Assembly: GCA_029934845.1 (NCBI GenBank)
Contig: JAOZLN010000001.1
Location: forward strand, 23,062-33,208
Length of the DNA: 10,147 bases
DNA from: Candidatus Sabulitectum sp.
Lineage (GTDB): Bacteria > Fermentibacterota > Fermentibacteria > Fermentibacterales > JCC-6
Reading direction: 5' to 3'
Shown here: piece after piece, positions 1-7,702 of the stretch
Numbering within the stretch: the first letter of the stretch is position 1
How the letters are laid out: each line of letters opens with the position of its first letter
Translations under genes and position numbers: made by a program
Notes under the pieces: model-generated
What the model was told of the DNA's origin: nothing
The model's input: the letters and a program-made list of their open reading frames with translations, nothing else
Database searches by the model: none

Positions 1-2
1 GC

Positions 3-1532
3 CGGGCAACCGACGCAGCAGATGGAAGCTATTCCACAGGTTATACCTACTACACCAAACCGGCACTGTTTATGTCCATGCTTCAGGTTCAGCTTGGTGA
101 TGATCTCTTTAACCAGATAATGAAAGAATATTTTCAGCGATTTGCATACCACCATCCCCATACGGAAGACTTCCAGGCAATTGTTGAAGAATATTCAGGC
201 AGAAGCTGGCAGACTGAGTTTGATTTCTGGTTGCGGGGAACCGGCACTGCAGACATCCGGCTCTCGGACCTCAGATCAAGTCAGGATTCTACCACTGTGA
301 TACTTGGCGGATCCATTCCCCACAATATGCTTGTTCCCGTTGCATTCATCAGTGATTCCGATACTCTTGAAATGCTTGTGAATGTTCTTCCCGAAGAGGA
401 AAATGTAATAACAGTTGCAGGGAATTGGACCCGTGCAGTGGCGGATCCGTTCATGCGTCTACCTGACTGTGCCCCCTGGAACAACTCGGCACCTGCGGAT
501 TTCAAGCTTAAACCTCTTCTTCTGCCGGTACCGCAACCGGACCACTACAGTGTGTGGGCGCTGCCACTGCCGGGATATGCTGATGGTTCATGGAGAGTAA
601 ATGCTGTATTTCTTGCAACACCGCTTCCGGTGGAGGCTGGTGGACCTTTTACTCTCACATCACATGTTTCTGTTCCATTCAAGGAAGGTTCATCAGCTGC
701 TGTAGGATTATCTCTTTCTGCTCCGATCTCCCGTAGATGCGGAGAGGAAATCCTACTGAATACGCGATTCTTTTCCGGTTACGGGATCAACAGAATAGGT
801 GCCCGGTTCCGGTTGAACAGCCGCGGGCCTCTGGCCACAGATTCCCGCAGGATGTTTTCTCTCGGTGCAGAGATGCTCAGTATTTCCGATACAACCGTTT
901 ATGGAGGGGATAACATTCAAACGGGAACCTCAATGGAGATACAGGCCAGCCTGAGATTATCAAAGCGTTCTTTTAACCGGTCAATTTCTGCAGGGTTGGA
1001 ATCTTTTTTTGATCCCGGACTGACGGGCAATGCCTATGCAGGTTTAAGCCTTGAAGCAGAGACCAGCCAGAGGCTTTCAGGTGGTTTTACAGCCTCCACC
1101 AGGGTAAATGCAGAGGGAGTTACAGAAAATGCTCCGGTTCAGCGAATGGTTCGTCCTGCAGGGGGGCTGTTTTTCGAAAACGCACTTGTGGGTGCTGTTT
1201 TTTCTCCCGACGGCGAACTGAGTGCCATTAATCATTATTTCGTGCGCACAGGTCCGGCACTGCCCGGGTACTGGAACAGTATTCGCAGAGGCAGGGTGGG
1301 TTTTTCCATAGAGCAGAGGTTGAGTTCTACAGATATTCCCTTAGGCTTTTTTGCGGGAACCGGCTGGGTTGGAAGCAGCTCTGAGGAATTCACCAGCGGC
1401 ACGCTTCTCTCAAATGCCGGAATTCTTGTAAATGCCGGGATAGTAGAAGCCATTTTCCCTCTGTGGGTTTCGGAGCCGGTGGAGGGAGAAAACAACTGGG
1501 AGCTCCGCTGGCGGGTCAGAATTATTCTTTAA
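3..1532 (+). CDS. M1-family metallopeptidase fused to C-terminal outer-membrane beta-barrel, 5' end outside window
   Basis: The reading frame is open from the left edge, so the start and the zinc-binding HEXXH region lie outside; 509 residues are visible. Visible residues 10-80 match the end of an M1 (gluzincin) catalytic domain. A YYTKPAL stretch (visible residues 16-22) corresponds to the segment carrying the catalytic tyrosine in M1 enzymes (PYEKG in leukotriene A4 hydrolase), followed by helices ending in FDFWLRGTGTADI, like the W-L-x-G-x-G ending of many bacterial M1 peptidases. From about visible residue 195 onward the chain is rich in alternating polar/hydrophobic strands separated by turns, and it ends in an aromatic/hydrophobic strand (NWELRWRVRIIL). 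That is typical of an outer-membrane barrel of the surface-antigen type. I infer a cell-surface or periplasm-facing aminopeptidase anchored by its own barrel. Peptidase assignment is solid; barrel assignment rests on pattern only. Its stop overlaps the convergent neighbour. Confidence 0.8.
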   Translation, partial: RATDAADGSYSTGYTYYTKPALFMSMLQVQLGDDLFNQIMKEYFQRFAYHHPHTEDFQAIVEEYSGRSWQTEFDFWLRGTGTADIRLSDLRSSQDSTTVILGGSIPHNMLVPVAFISDSDTLEMLVNVLPEEENVITVAGNWTRAVADPFMRLPDCAPWNNSAPADFKLKPLLLPVPQPDHYSVWALPLPGYADGSWRVNAVFLATPLPVEAGGPFTLTSHVSVPFKEGSSAAVGLSLSAPISRRCGEEILLNTRFFSGYGINRIGARFRLNSRGPLATDSRRMFSLGAEMLSISDTTVYGGDNIQTGTSMEIQASLRLSKRSFNRSISAGLESFFDPGLTGNAYAGLSLEAETSQRLSGGFTASTRVNAEGVTENAPVQRMVRPAGGLFFENALVGAVFSPDGELSAINHYFVRTGPALPGYWNSIRRGRVGFSIEQRLSSTDIPLGFFAGTGWVGSSSEEFTSGTLLSNAGILVNAGIVEAIFPLWVSEPVEGENNWELRWRVRIIL

Positions 1533-2266
1533 TACCCGTGGCCGGTCCAGCTTACACCTGCGTATATCTCGAAGTTCTCAAAATCGTTGAGGCCGATGTT
1601 TGTTCCGCCGTCAATTGCAAGATAATCTTTGAGCAGGTACTGGGCTCCAGCTCCAACTTTGAATGTCGAGGAAGTTGATCCGTTCATTCCGGCATAAAGC
1701 AGAATATCTGGGGTAACAAAGCTGGACCCTCCAGCGGTAAAGTACATTACATCTGTAACTGCACCGTCAAAAGGATTTCTGCCACCGTTTAGCGCATATT
1801 CTGCAGACATGGAAAGTCTGAAATCCATGAATGTTGTGCTGGAAACACCACCCAGTGCAATTTCAGCCCCGTTGTCGCGGTATTTTTCGCCAGTGGGGAG
1901 TGTTAATTTTCCCGTGAGTTTCAGGGCGGTACCACCTCTGGCTTTTTCATAAAGCCACCCTCCGGACAAAACGATGTCGCCGATGACAGATCCTTCGTAG
2001 GGGCTGTCAACAGGAATTACAGGAATTACAGCGCCCACTTCAATATTATCTTTGACCCCCCAGCTTGCCTTCATTGGAATGCGAAGAATAGATCCGTTGT
2101 CTGTATCCATAAGCTCTATGGACATTCCGGCCCGAAGTAAACCGGTTTCAAGAACATCAGAGCAGGGAAGCCCCGGCCATCCGGAAAGGCCGTCTGGACC
2201 AATGGACCAGGAAGCAGAAAACGCAGCAACCGTTGCAAGCGAAAGTATCAGTACAGATTTCCTCAT
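1529..2266 (-). CDS. Outer-membrane beta-barrel protein, transporter-like (phenol_MetA_deg-type)
   Basis: This 245-residue protein has a signal peptide (MRKSVLILSLATVAAFSAS) followed by an all-beta pattern with repeated short amphipathic strands and Gly/Asn turns. Residues 96-127 (GDIVLSGGWLYEK, then LKLTGKLTLPTGEK) match the layout of outer-membrane proteins annotated as 'transporter' or 'MetA-pathway of phenol degradation' family, where a strand ends in a conserved P-T-G. The C-terminus (FEIYAGVSWTGHGY) ends in an aromatic residue, as barrels inserted by BAM usually do. A GGAGG site lies 4 bases before the ATG. The family name does not establish substrate; no phenol pathway is present here. 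It is transcribed away from the small exported protein at 2352 and towards the peptidase-barrel gene, so it appears monocistronic in view. Barrel nature is likely; function unknown. Confidence 0.75.
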   Translation of the reverse strand: MRKSVLILSLATVAAFSASWSIGPDGLSGWPGLPCSDVLETGLLRAGMSIELMDTDNGSILRIPMKASWGVKDNIEVGAVIPVIPVDSPYEGSVIGDIVLSGGWLYEKARGGTALKLTGKLTLPTGEKYRDNGAEIALGGVSSTTFMDFRLSMSAEYALNGGRNPFDGAVTDVMYFTAGGSSFVTPDILLYAGMNGSTSSTFKVGAGAQYLLKDYLAIDGGTNIGLNDFENFEIYAGVSWTGHGY

Positions 2267-2305
2267 TGTTCCTCCGGGTTTATGCAGTTGTTCTTTTTCT
2301 TAGTC

Positions 2306-2340
2306 TATGTATTATATGGGGAATATAGGCTCGAGACAGG
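2306..2340. promoter_or_regulatory. Overlapping divergent promoters between 1529-2266 (-) and 2352-2750 (+)
   Basis: On the minus strand a perfect TATAAT (2311-2316) has a weak -35, CTGTCT (2334-2339), 17 bases upstream; it would give a leader of about 35 bases before the GGAGG and ATG of the barrel gene. On the plus strand TTGTTC (2288-2293) with a 16-base spacer to TATTAT (2310-2315) could serve the gene starting at 2352. The two -10 elements occupy the same bases, so both promoters probably could not be bound at once. A short inverted repeat, TATAT-GGGGA-ATATA (2313-2327), lies over them. This is read by eye from consensus matches; the minus promoter is the stronger call. Confidence 0.45.
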
Positions 2341-2351
2341 CGGAGGGGATA

Positions 2352-2750
2352 ATGAGAACAGGTGAGACATGGATCATTGTAACACTGGCAGTATTTCTTT
2401 CAGGGGGAATATTTACAGCGGTTAAAGCCATGCCTGACATGACCGAACGGGATTCCGCAAGTACGCATGTGGAAGAGCTTTCGTTGTACGATCAGCTTAA
2501 GCTGGAAATTCAACCCTATCATTTCGGAAATGTCCCAAGAGAATCATTTTCCGCTGATACAACAGTGTGGGTTGTTGATCTGGATTACAACATGTACAGC
2601 CAGGCACAGGCTAATCTTCATGTGACCCGGGTATTAAGAAGACTGAATTTCGAAAACATCACAGTTCGTGAAAGAGCGCCCGGGGGAATGGTTTTCTGTG
2701 CAGAATTTCCCAATGGCCAGCCATTTCAGATACACTTTACTGCGCCCTGA
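2352..2750 (+). CDS. Small exported protein of unknown function
   Basis: I do not recognise this 132-residue protein. The start chosen is the ATG at 2352, preceded by GGAGG with a 5-base gap; the frame is open further upstream to an ATG at 2307, but that one lacks a ribosome site and lies on the promoter. Residues 7-26 form a hydrophobic signal peptide or membrane anchor ending VKA, a plausible signal peptidase I site. The mature part has an acidic, polar stretch (30-50), then a compact alpha/beta-looking segment (71-130) with strand VWVVDLD, a helix AQANLHVTRVLRRLNF and two strands (MVFCAEFP, FQIHFT). A single cysteine is at residue 116. It probably acts in the periplasm. It has its own promoter region and is followed by a 188-bp gap, so it is probably not cotranscribed with secDF. 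Confidence 0.65.
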   Translation: MRTGETWIIVTLAVFLSGGIFTAVKAMPDMTERDSASTHVEELSLYDQLKLEIQPYHFGNVPRESFSADTTVWVVDLDYNMYSQAQANLHVTRVLRRLNFENITVRERAPGGMVFCAEFPNGQPFQIHFTAP

Positions 2751-2867
2751 GAATTCTTGCCGGATTACAGCGAAATCCAGCTGAGGTGGTCAATCGGCTC
2801 GACTTTCTTTATCTTCCTTCACTTCTGAGAGGATGTATCGTAGACAGTTGCGAGAGTTTACGGTTAC

Positions 2868-2895
2868 TTGATAAATTTGTAACTACTGATATAAT
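2868..2895 (+). promoter_or_regulatory. Sigma-70-type promoter of secDF
   Basis: TTGATA (2868-2873) is followed, after a 16-base spacer, by a perfect TATAAT (2890-2895). Transcription would start near 2902, giving a leader of about 37 bases before the secDF ATG, with AAGGGA as ribosome site. The rest of the 188-bp gap (2751-2938) shows no other gene and no convincing terminator for the upstream small gene; GGATT...AATCC (about 2762-2778) is a short hairpin without a T run. A 5-base inverted repeat GTTAC/GTAAC (2863-2867 and 2879-2883) straddles the -35 box. Confidence 0.7.
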
Positions 2896-2938
2896 AAGTA
2901 ATTAGCCGAACAGTCGAACAAATACGAAGGGAAATCCG

Positions 2939-5725
2939 ATGAAGAGAGCCGACAAGTGGAGAATATACAGCTCCGCATTTGTGCTGGTGCTGGCACTGTT
3001 TCTCATCTGGCCAACGGTGAAATGGTATTCACTTCCGACCGTTGAAAGGGATCGAGCTGAAGCCAGTGTTCAGCCGGAAACAACCAACCCCTACTTAAGA
3101 GGTCTTATCGATGATATGCAGGAAGAAGGCGGAGAGCCTCTTCTTGAAGAATACAGAGAGCTGTATCAATCAAGTGTAGGTACAATAAAACTTGGGTTGG
3201 ATCTTCAGGGTGGAATGTATCTTGCATACACGGTAGAACCCACCCCGGGTCTTGATGCAGATGAGGCTCTTGATCAGGCTCTAGAGATAATTAGAAACCG
3301 AATAGATGAGTTTGGAGTTTCCGAACCATCCATTACACGCCAGGGAAATGACAGAATAATTGTTCAGCTTCCAGGAGTAAGAGATCCGGCCAGGGCTCGT
3401 GCAATAGTTGAAAGGCAGGCCCTTCTTGAATTCAAGATAGTTGCCTACCCTAATGCTGAGCACCCTTCCCCCTCCAGTATTCCAGTCATAAGAGCAATAG
3501 AGACTGTTCTTGGGGATGAGGTTTCTGATGAAGTTCAGCCGGAGTCCACAGAAGCAGAAGAATTTTCACTTCCAGCAGGGGGTGATGATCTTACTCTGCC
3601 CGCTCCGGACAGTGGTGACGAATCTGTTCTGCCAACCATCGAGGTTGCAGGAACTCTTAGCTCATTGCTTACGTCTGCAGATCAAAACGATGCAACGGTT
3701 CTCAGCATCAGACCTGGAGACTGGGTACTTACAGAGGGAGAGAACTTTGATGCTTTCCAGAGCATCATCAATCGTGATGATGTCAGGGCAATTCTTGCTG
3801 AAGCAAATCTGAGATTTGTATTCGGGAAAGCAACACTTATGATGGATGGTACGTCCATGATGAGTGTTTTCCTTATACCCGACGATTCTGGCCGCGGCTG
3901 GGACAGGCAGTCAGACCTTGATCTGCCTCACTACCGTCTTACCGGTGCAAACCTCACCGATGTTAGAATCCGCATGGGTGATCAGAATTCCATGAGCAGA
4001 GATCCCTATCTTCTTCTTGAATTTGACAGTGACGGTGCTTCGAACTGGGCACGGATAACCGGTGAGAACGTTGACGAGAGGGTTTCCATTCTTCTCGACG
4101 GAAGAATCTATTCTGTGGCCACAATTCAAGAGCGGATCACAGGATCGGGAACAAGACTCTCTGGATCTTTTTCTGTTGAAGAGGCCCGCGATCTTCGTCT
4201 TGTGCTGAAGGCTGGAAGCCTGCCGGCAAGACTTGTCATTGCAGAAGAACAGACAATAGGCCCCAGCCTTGGTCAGAAGGCCATTCGTAACGGCTTTATT
4301 GCCGGTGTTGTAGGTCTTGCTCTGATCGCCGTGTTCATGATCATCTACTACGGAGCCAGCGGTCTTATTGCTGTGTTCGCTCTTCTTTTTGATATGCTTA
4401 TTATTCTGGGATTCCTCTGCTTTCCCGGGCCACTTGCAAGGCTGGGAGTTACCGGACTTAATGCCACGCTGACCCTGCCGGGTATCGCCGGTATTATTCT
4501 TACCATCGGTATGGCGGTTGATGCAAGCGTGTTGATCTACGAGCGTATCCGCGAGGAACTTCGTTCCGGCAAGGGAATTCGTTCTGCGGTCAACTCCGGT
4601 TATGCCAGAGCTTTCGTAACCATTTTGGATGCAAACCTTACAACTTTCATTACCGCTCTTGTTCTTTACAAGTTTGGAACCGGACCTATCAGAGGATTTG
4701 CCGTAACACTTTCCATAGGTATCATGGCATCCATGTTCTGTTCACTGGTATTCACCAGATCGATCTTCAGCATGATGCTTGCTCAGGTGAAAAGAACAAA
4801 GATCAGTATTGGCAAGATGGCTCTTATTAAAGATGCCCATTACAATGTTACTGGAATGCGCAAGAAAACCTATATGGCTTCTCTTGCAATGATCCTTGTG
4901 GGTCTTATTGCATTTTTTGCCAACGGCGGGCTTAATCTTTCCATCGACTTTACCGGCGGACTTGAAACAAATGTGATCTCTACAGTTCACGGGACAACCG
5001 ACGAGCTGGGAGAATCTCTGACGGCACAGGGGCTTGAGAGCGTTCAGGTTCAGTCTCTGCAAGACTGGGAAGGTGATGGATATGCCTTTGTCATCCGAAC
5101 TTCCACCAGCGAGAAAGATGCAGTATATGCTGCTCTGGAGCATGAGAACTGTACATTGATGGAAGATCAGAGTGGAAATTCCGAGGCGTCCTTCATAAAG
5201 CAGATCGGGCCAAGAGTTGGTGCTGAATTAAGATCAAAGGCCGTGGATTCAATTCTTATGGCCATGTTCTTTATCGTTCTTTACATCTGGTACAGATTCC
5301 AGTTCAAGTGGGGAATTGCTGCTGTTGCCGCTCTTGTCCATGACGTTCTGATCACAGTGGGAATTCTTGCACTGCTTCAGGTGGATGTGAGTCTTACCAT
5401 TATTGCCGCACTACTCACAATTGTTGGTTACTCCATTAACGATACAATTGTGGTGTTTGACAGGATCAGAGAGGACAACCGTATGAGAAAGGGTAAAACC
5501 TTCGCAGAAACGGTTAACCATGGTATCAATGAAACCCTGAGCAGAACCATTGTTACTTCTGTGACAACATTTGTTGCAGTGCTTATGCTTTTCATCTTTG
5601 GAACCGGCGATATCAGAAACTTTGCCCTCACACTGTTGATCGGTATTGTTGTTGGTACCTACTCTTCAGTTTTTGTTGCAAGCCCGATCCTTATCGACTG
5701 GCATGCAAGACTGAAGAGAAAATAG
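2939..5725 (+). CDS. secDF: Fused protein translocase subunit SecDF
   Basis: SecDF is the proton-driven RND-type partner of SecYEG that helps pull exported proteins out of the channel on the periplasmic side. The 928-residue chain holds SecD (about 1-620) and SecF (about 640-928) in one polypeptide, with 12 predicted membrane helices. SecD shows the LGLDLQGG motif (85-92), the large periplasmic head between helix 1 and about residue 448, and helix 4 with GMAVDASVLIYERIREEL. SecF shows SIDFTGG (668-674), YSINDTIVVFDRIRED (831-846) and TLSRTIVTS (866-874). Residues D528, D835 and R869 match the helix-embedded Asp, Asp and Arg tied to proton flow in Thermus SecDF (D340, D637, R671), so it should be functional. 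Oddities: about 190 residues longer than Bacillus or Thermus SecDF, partly from an acidic Pro/Ser-rich stretch at 192-240; no yajC next to it. It has its own promoter and a strong terminator. Confidence 0.97.
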   Translation: MKRADKWRIYSSAFVLVLALFLIWPTVKWYSLPTVERDRAEASVQPETTNPYLRGLIDDMQEEGGEPLLEEYRELYQSSVGTIKLGLDLQGGMYLAYTVEPTPGLDADEALDQALEIIRNRIDEFGVSEPSITRQGNDRIIVQLPGVRDPARARAIVERQALLEFKIVAYPNAEHPSPSSIPVIRAIETVLGDEVSDEVQPESTEAEEFSLPAGGDDLTLPAPDSGDESVLPTIEVAGTLSSLLTSADQNDATVLSIRPGDWVLTEGENFDAFQSIINRDDVRAILAEANLRFVFGKATLMMDGTSMMSVFLIPDDSGRGWDRQSDLDLPHYRLTGANLTDVRIRMGDQNSMSRDPYLLLEFDSDGASNWARITGENVDERVSILLDGRIYSVATIQERITGSGTRLSGSFSVEEARDLRLVLKAGSLPARLVIAEEQTIGPSLGQKAIRNGFIAGVVGLALIAVFMIIYYGASGLIAVFALLFDMLIILGFLCFPGPLARLGVTGLNATLTLPGIAGIILTIGMAVDASVLIYERIREELRSGKGIRSAVNSGYARAFVTILDANLTTFITALVLYKFGTGPIRGFAVTLSIGIMASMFCSLVFTRSIFSMMLAQVKRTKISIGKMALIKDAHYNVTGMRKKTYMASLAMILVGLIAFFANGGLNLSIDFTGGLETNVISTVHGTTDELGESLTAQGLESVQVQSLQDWEGDGYAFVIRTSTSEKDAVYAALEHENCTLMEDQSGNSEASFIKQIGPRVGAELRSKAVDSILMAMFFIVLYIWYRFQFKWGIAAVAALVHDVLITVGILALLQVDVSLTIIAALLTIVGYSINDTIVVFDRIREDNRMRKGKTFAETVNHGINETLSRTIVTSVTTFVAVLMLFIFGTGDIRNFALTLLIGIVVGTYSSVFVASPILIDWHARLKRK

Positions 5726-5745
5726 GAATAGCACAGATGATACAG

Positions 5746-5782
5746 CGGGGGAAAGGCAATCAGCCTTTCCCCCGGTTTTTTT
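5746..5782 (+). terminator. Intrinsic terminator of secDF
   Basis: A perfect 12-bp stem pairs 5746-5757 (CGGGGGAAAGGC) with 5763-5774 (GCCTTTCCCCCG) across a 5-base loop AATCA, followed by seven T residues (5776-5782). This is a textbook rho-independent terminator for the plus strand. Read from the minus strand, the hairpin also lies directly after the sensor-kinase stop, but there is no T run on that side, so it would at best block or pause transcription from there. Confidence 0.95.
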
Positions 5783-5784
5783 GT

Positions 5785-7005
5785 CTATACGGGTATTGAG
5801 ATTGAAGACTCTGCTCCGCCGTTCTTTCCATTGGAGACGGCAAGCGATCCACCATGTCTCTGGGCAATTCTGCTGACTATGGAAAGACCAAGCCCGGAGC
5901 CCTTGCTGTTCGAACCCTTAACAAACGGATTAACCGCTCTTTCTGCAAAGCCAGGAGGAAAACCTGGGCCGTCGTCAGTTATCATGATCACCACACTGTT
6001 TTCCTTTTTCACAAGCCGGATCGCTACCTCAGACTCGGCATAGCGAACCGAGTTGCGAACAAGGTTGGAAACAGCACGAAGAAGCAATCTGTAGTCGCCG
6101 GATACGGTGAAATCAGAATTGTCGGAAGAAACAGTAATTCTTACATCTGAGCCAGGAATTTTCTCACCGTCGGCCGCAGCCATGCAGATTTCTTTAAGAG
6201 AGACCATTTCTTCCGATAAAGCACCTGCACTGCCTATTCTGTTAAACTCCAGCAACTCGGAGATCAGCTTGTCAAGCTCGAAGAGGTCCCGTTCCATAAG
6301 ACCAAGCTTTTCCTTCACTGCCTGTGGGTTTTCCCGGGCCAGTTCCAGGGCGAAGCTCAACCGGGCAAGAGGGGTTCTTAGTTCATGTGCAACCGCATTC
6401 AAGAGTTCGTTGTGCGAGCCGAGAAGAGAGATTATCTGCTCGGCCATCCTGTTGAATCCAGAGCCCAGTTTGTCTATTTCATCTCCACCTGAAGAACCGG
6501 GATACCTTGCCGTAAAAGAGCCCTCACCAAAATCGGCGGTAACCTGTCTCAGTGTAGAAATTCGAGAAAAGACAGACTTGAGTCCCAGAGCAAGCGCTAC
6601 TGCCTGAGAAAGGAAAAGGCCAAGAGCGAACAGAACAAGAAGAAAAAATCGGGCGGGAGCCATTCTGCTTGACGCAAGCATAGAGAAGTCTGTCCCATGG
6701 GGTTGAATAAGTCGTACCCCTCTCCATTCCCTTTCGTCTTGTGGTGGGCGACCGGGCATCATGGGTGGACGATGAGAGTTTCTGAAAAAACGCAGCACAA
6801 TGTCCATTGAATCCGCTAGAACCTCTATCTCGGGCCCGGTGGGGTTCTGCATGCTCATTACTACCTGCTCAAACTGATTGATCTTCTCTGCTCTTACCCG
6901 CTCAAAGTGGGCAGGCAGCACCGAAAATGATATCCATAGTGAAAGCACAAGGGTAACAAGAGTTGTAAGGGCCAGCACCAGATAGATCTTCCAGTAAAGC
7001 TTCAT
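5785..7005 (-). CDS. Membrane sensor histidine kinase, RstB/CpxA-like
   Basis: This 406-residue kinase senses an envelope signal and passes phosphate to the regulator encoded just upstream. Order of parts: membrane helix 1 (about 7-29), periplasmic sensor segment (30-116), membrane helix 2 (about 118-141), HAMP linker (142-195), dimerisation/phosphotransfer helix with AVAHELRTPLARL (phospho-acceptor His207), N box LLLRAVSNLVRNSVRY (Asn318), G1 box DDGPGFP (344-350) and G2 box KGSGLGLSIV (368-377). All catalytic boxes are intact. The short sensor contains a Met/Pro-rich patch (HRPPMMPGRPP, 78-88). The start overlaps the regulator stop in an ATGA (7002-7005) with no clear ribosome site of its own, so translation is probably coupled. 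Domain layout and the partner's sequence point to the RstB/CpxA group; the signal is unknown. Confidence 0.93.
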   Translation of the reverse strand: MKLYWKIYLVLALTTLVTLVLSLWISFSVLPAHFERVRAEKINQFEQVVMSMQNPTGPEIEVLADSMDIVLRFFRNSHRPPMMPGRPPQDEREWRGVRLIQPHGTDFSMLASSRMAPARFFLLVLFALGLFLSQAVALALGLKSVFSRISTLRQVTADFGEGSFTARYPGSSGGDEIDKLGSGFNRMAEQIISLLGSHNELLNAVAHELRTPLARLSFALELARENPQAVKEKLGLMERDLFELDKLISELLEFNRIGSAGALSEEMVSLKEICMAAADGEKIPGSDVRITVSSDNSDFTVSGDYRLLLRAVSNLVRNSVRYAESEVAIRLVKKENSVVIMITDDGPGFPPGFAERAVNPFVKGSNSKGSGLGLSIVSRIAQRHGGSLAVSNGKNGGAESSISIPV

Positions 7006-7691
7006 GATGAAGAGTCCGAAGATGGTGGTGACATAAGATAGCCCAGTCCTCGAACCGTTTTGATCATCTCTCCGTGTTTTTCCAGTTTTCGGCGAAGTCT
7101 GGAAACAAGAACATCAACCGACCGGTCGAAGGAATCAAAATTAATACCGCGCAGTTCTTCCACAAGAATACTTCTTTTCTGAACGCGGCCCGCTCTCCGT
7201 GCAAGCAGTACCAGCAGATCGAATTCAGTGGTGGTCAGATCAAGAAGCTTTTCTTCAAGGGACGCTGTTCTTCCTGGGACATTGATGGTAACGGGACCGA
7301 CTTCGATCATTTCCGAACCAAGATCAGAGGAACTTCGTCGCAGTAAAGCTCTGACCCTGGCCAGAAGCACTCTGGGCGCAACAGGTTTGCCCAGATAGTC
7401 ATCCGCCCCCAGTTCCAGACCTGTAACAACATCTACATCATCCTTCATGGCTGTGAGCATCAGAATAGGTCCGCGCCACCCCTCCCGCAGAGAGCGACAA
7501 ACATCAAGACCGCTGATGTCCGGTAGCATCAGGTCAAGAATAACAAGATCCGGACGCCCCGCTACAACTCGTTTTTTTACATTTGCTCCCGAGTGGAGTA
7601 CTTCTATTTTAAAACCCTGATTTGTCAGGTATTCTGACAGAAGAGAAGCAAGTGGAACATCGTCCTCTACAATGAGTATCTTTTCCTGCAT
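7002..7691 (-). CDS. OmpR-family response regulator, RstA-like
   Basis: A 229-residue DNA-binding regulator. The receiver domain (1-118) has the acidic pair D10/D11, phosphorylation site D53 (LVILDLMLP), T80 and K102. The winged-helix domain (about 127-222) contains the OmpR-type TTTEFDLLVLLA and a recognition region LRGINFDSFDRSVDVLVSRLRRKLE with KTVRGLGYLMSP. REGWRGPILMLTAM and LRG-x-x-(F/Y)-(D)-x-x-DRSVDV are close to what I know of E. coli RstA, so RstA-like is the best label, though CpxR-type regulators share much of it. The ATG at 7691 is preceded by a perfect AGGAGG with a 4-base gap; the frame stays open upstream to 7775 but that part has no ribosome site and lies on the promoter. It forms a two-gene operon with the sensor kinase. 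Confidence 0.94.
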   Translation of the reverse strand: MQEKILIVEDDVPLASLLSEYLTNQGFKIEVLHSGANVKKRVVAGRPDLVILDLMLPDISGLDVCRSLREGWRGPILMLTAMKDDVDVVTGLELGADDYLGKPVAPRVLLARVRALLRRSSSDLGSEMIEVGPVTINVPGRTASLEEKLLDLTTTEFDLLVLLARRAGRVQKRSILVEELRGINFDSFDRSVDVLVSRLRRKLEKHGEMIKTVRGLGYLMSPPSSDSSS

Positions 7692-7702
7692 GGTACCTCC
7701 TG

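Noticed and set aside
2307..2351. Upstream extension of the small exported protein to the ATG at 2307
   Set aside because: The extra 15 codons cover the predicted promoter and the GGAGG ribosome site that serves the ATG at 2352, and would push the signal peptide away from the N-terminus.
2762..2778. GGATT/AATCC hairpin as terminator of the small exported gene
   Set aside because: The stem is only 5 bp and no T run follows.
4742..5143. Minus-strand open frame of 133 codons inside secDF
   Set aside because: It is antisense to conserved SecF sequence, with no ribosome site or domain pattern.
6107..6607. Plus-strand open frame of 166 codons opposite the sensor kinase
   Set aside because: It lies wholly antisense to the intact kinase catalytic region and is Ser-rich with no recognisable domain.
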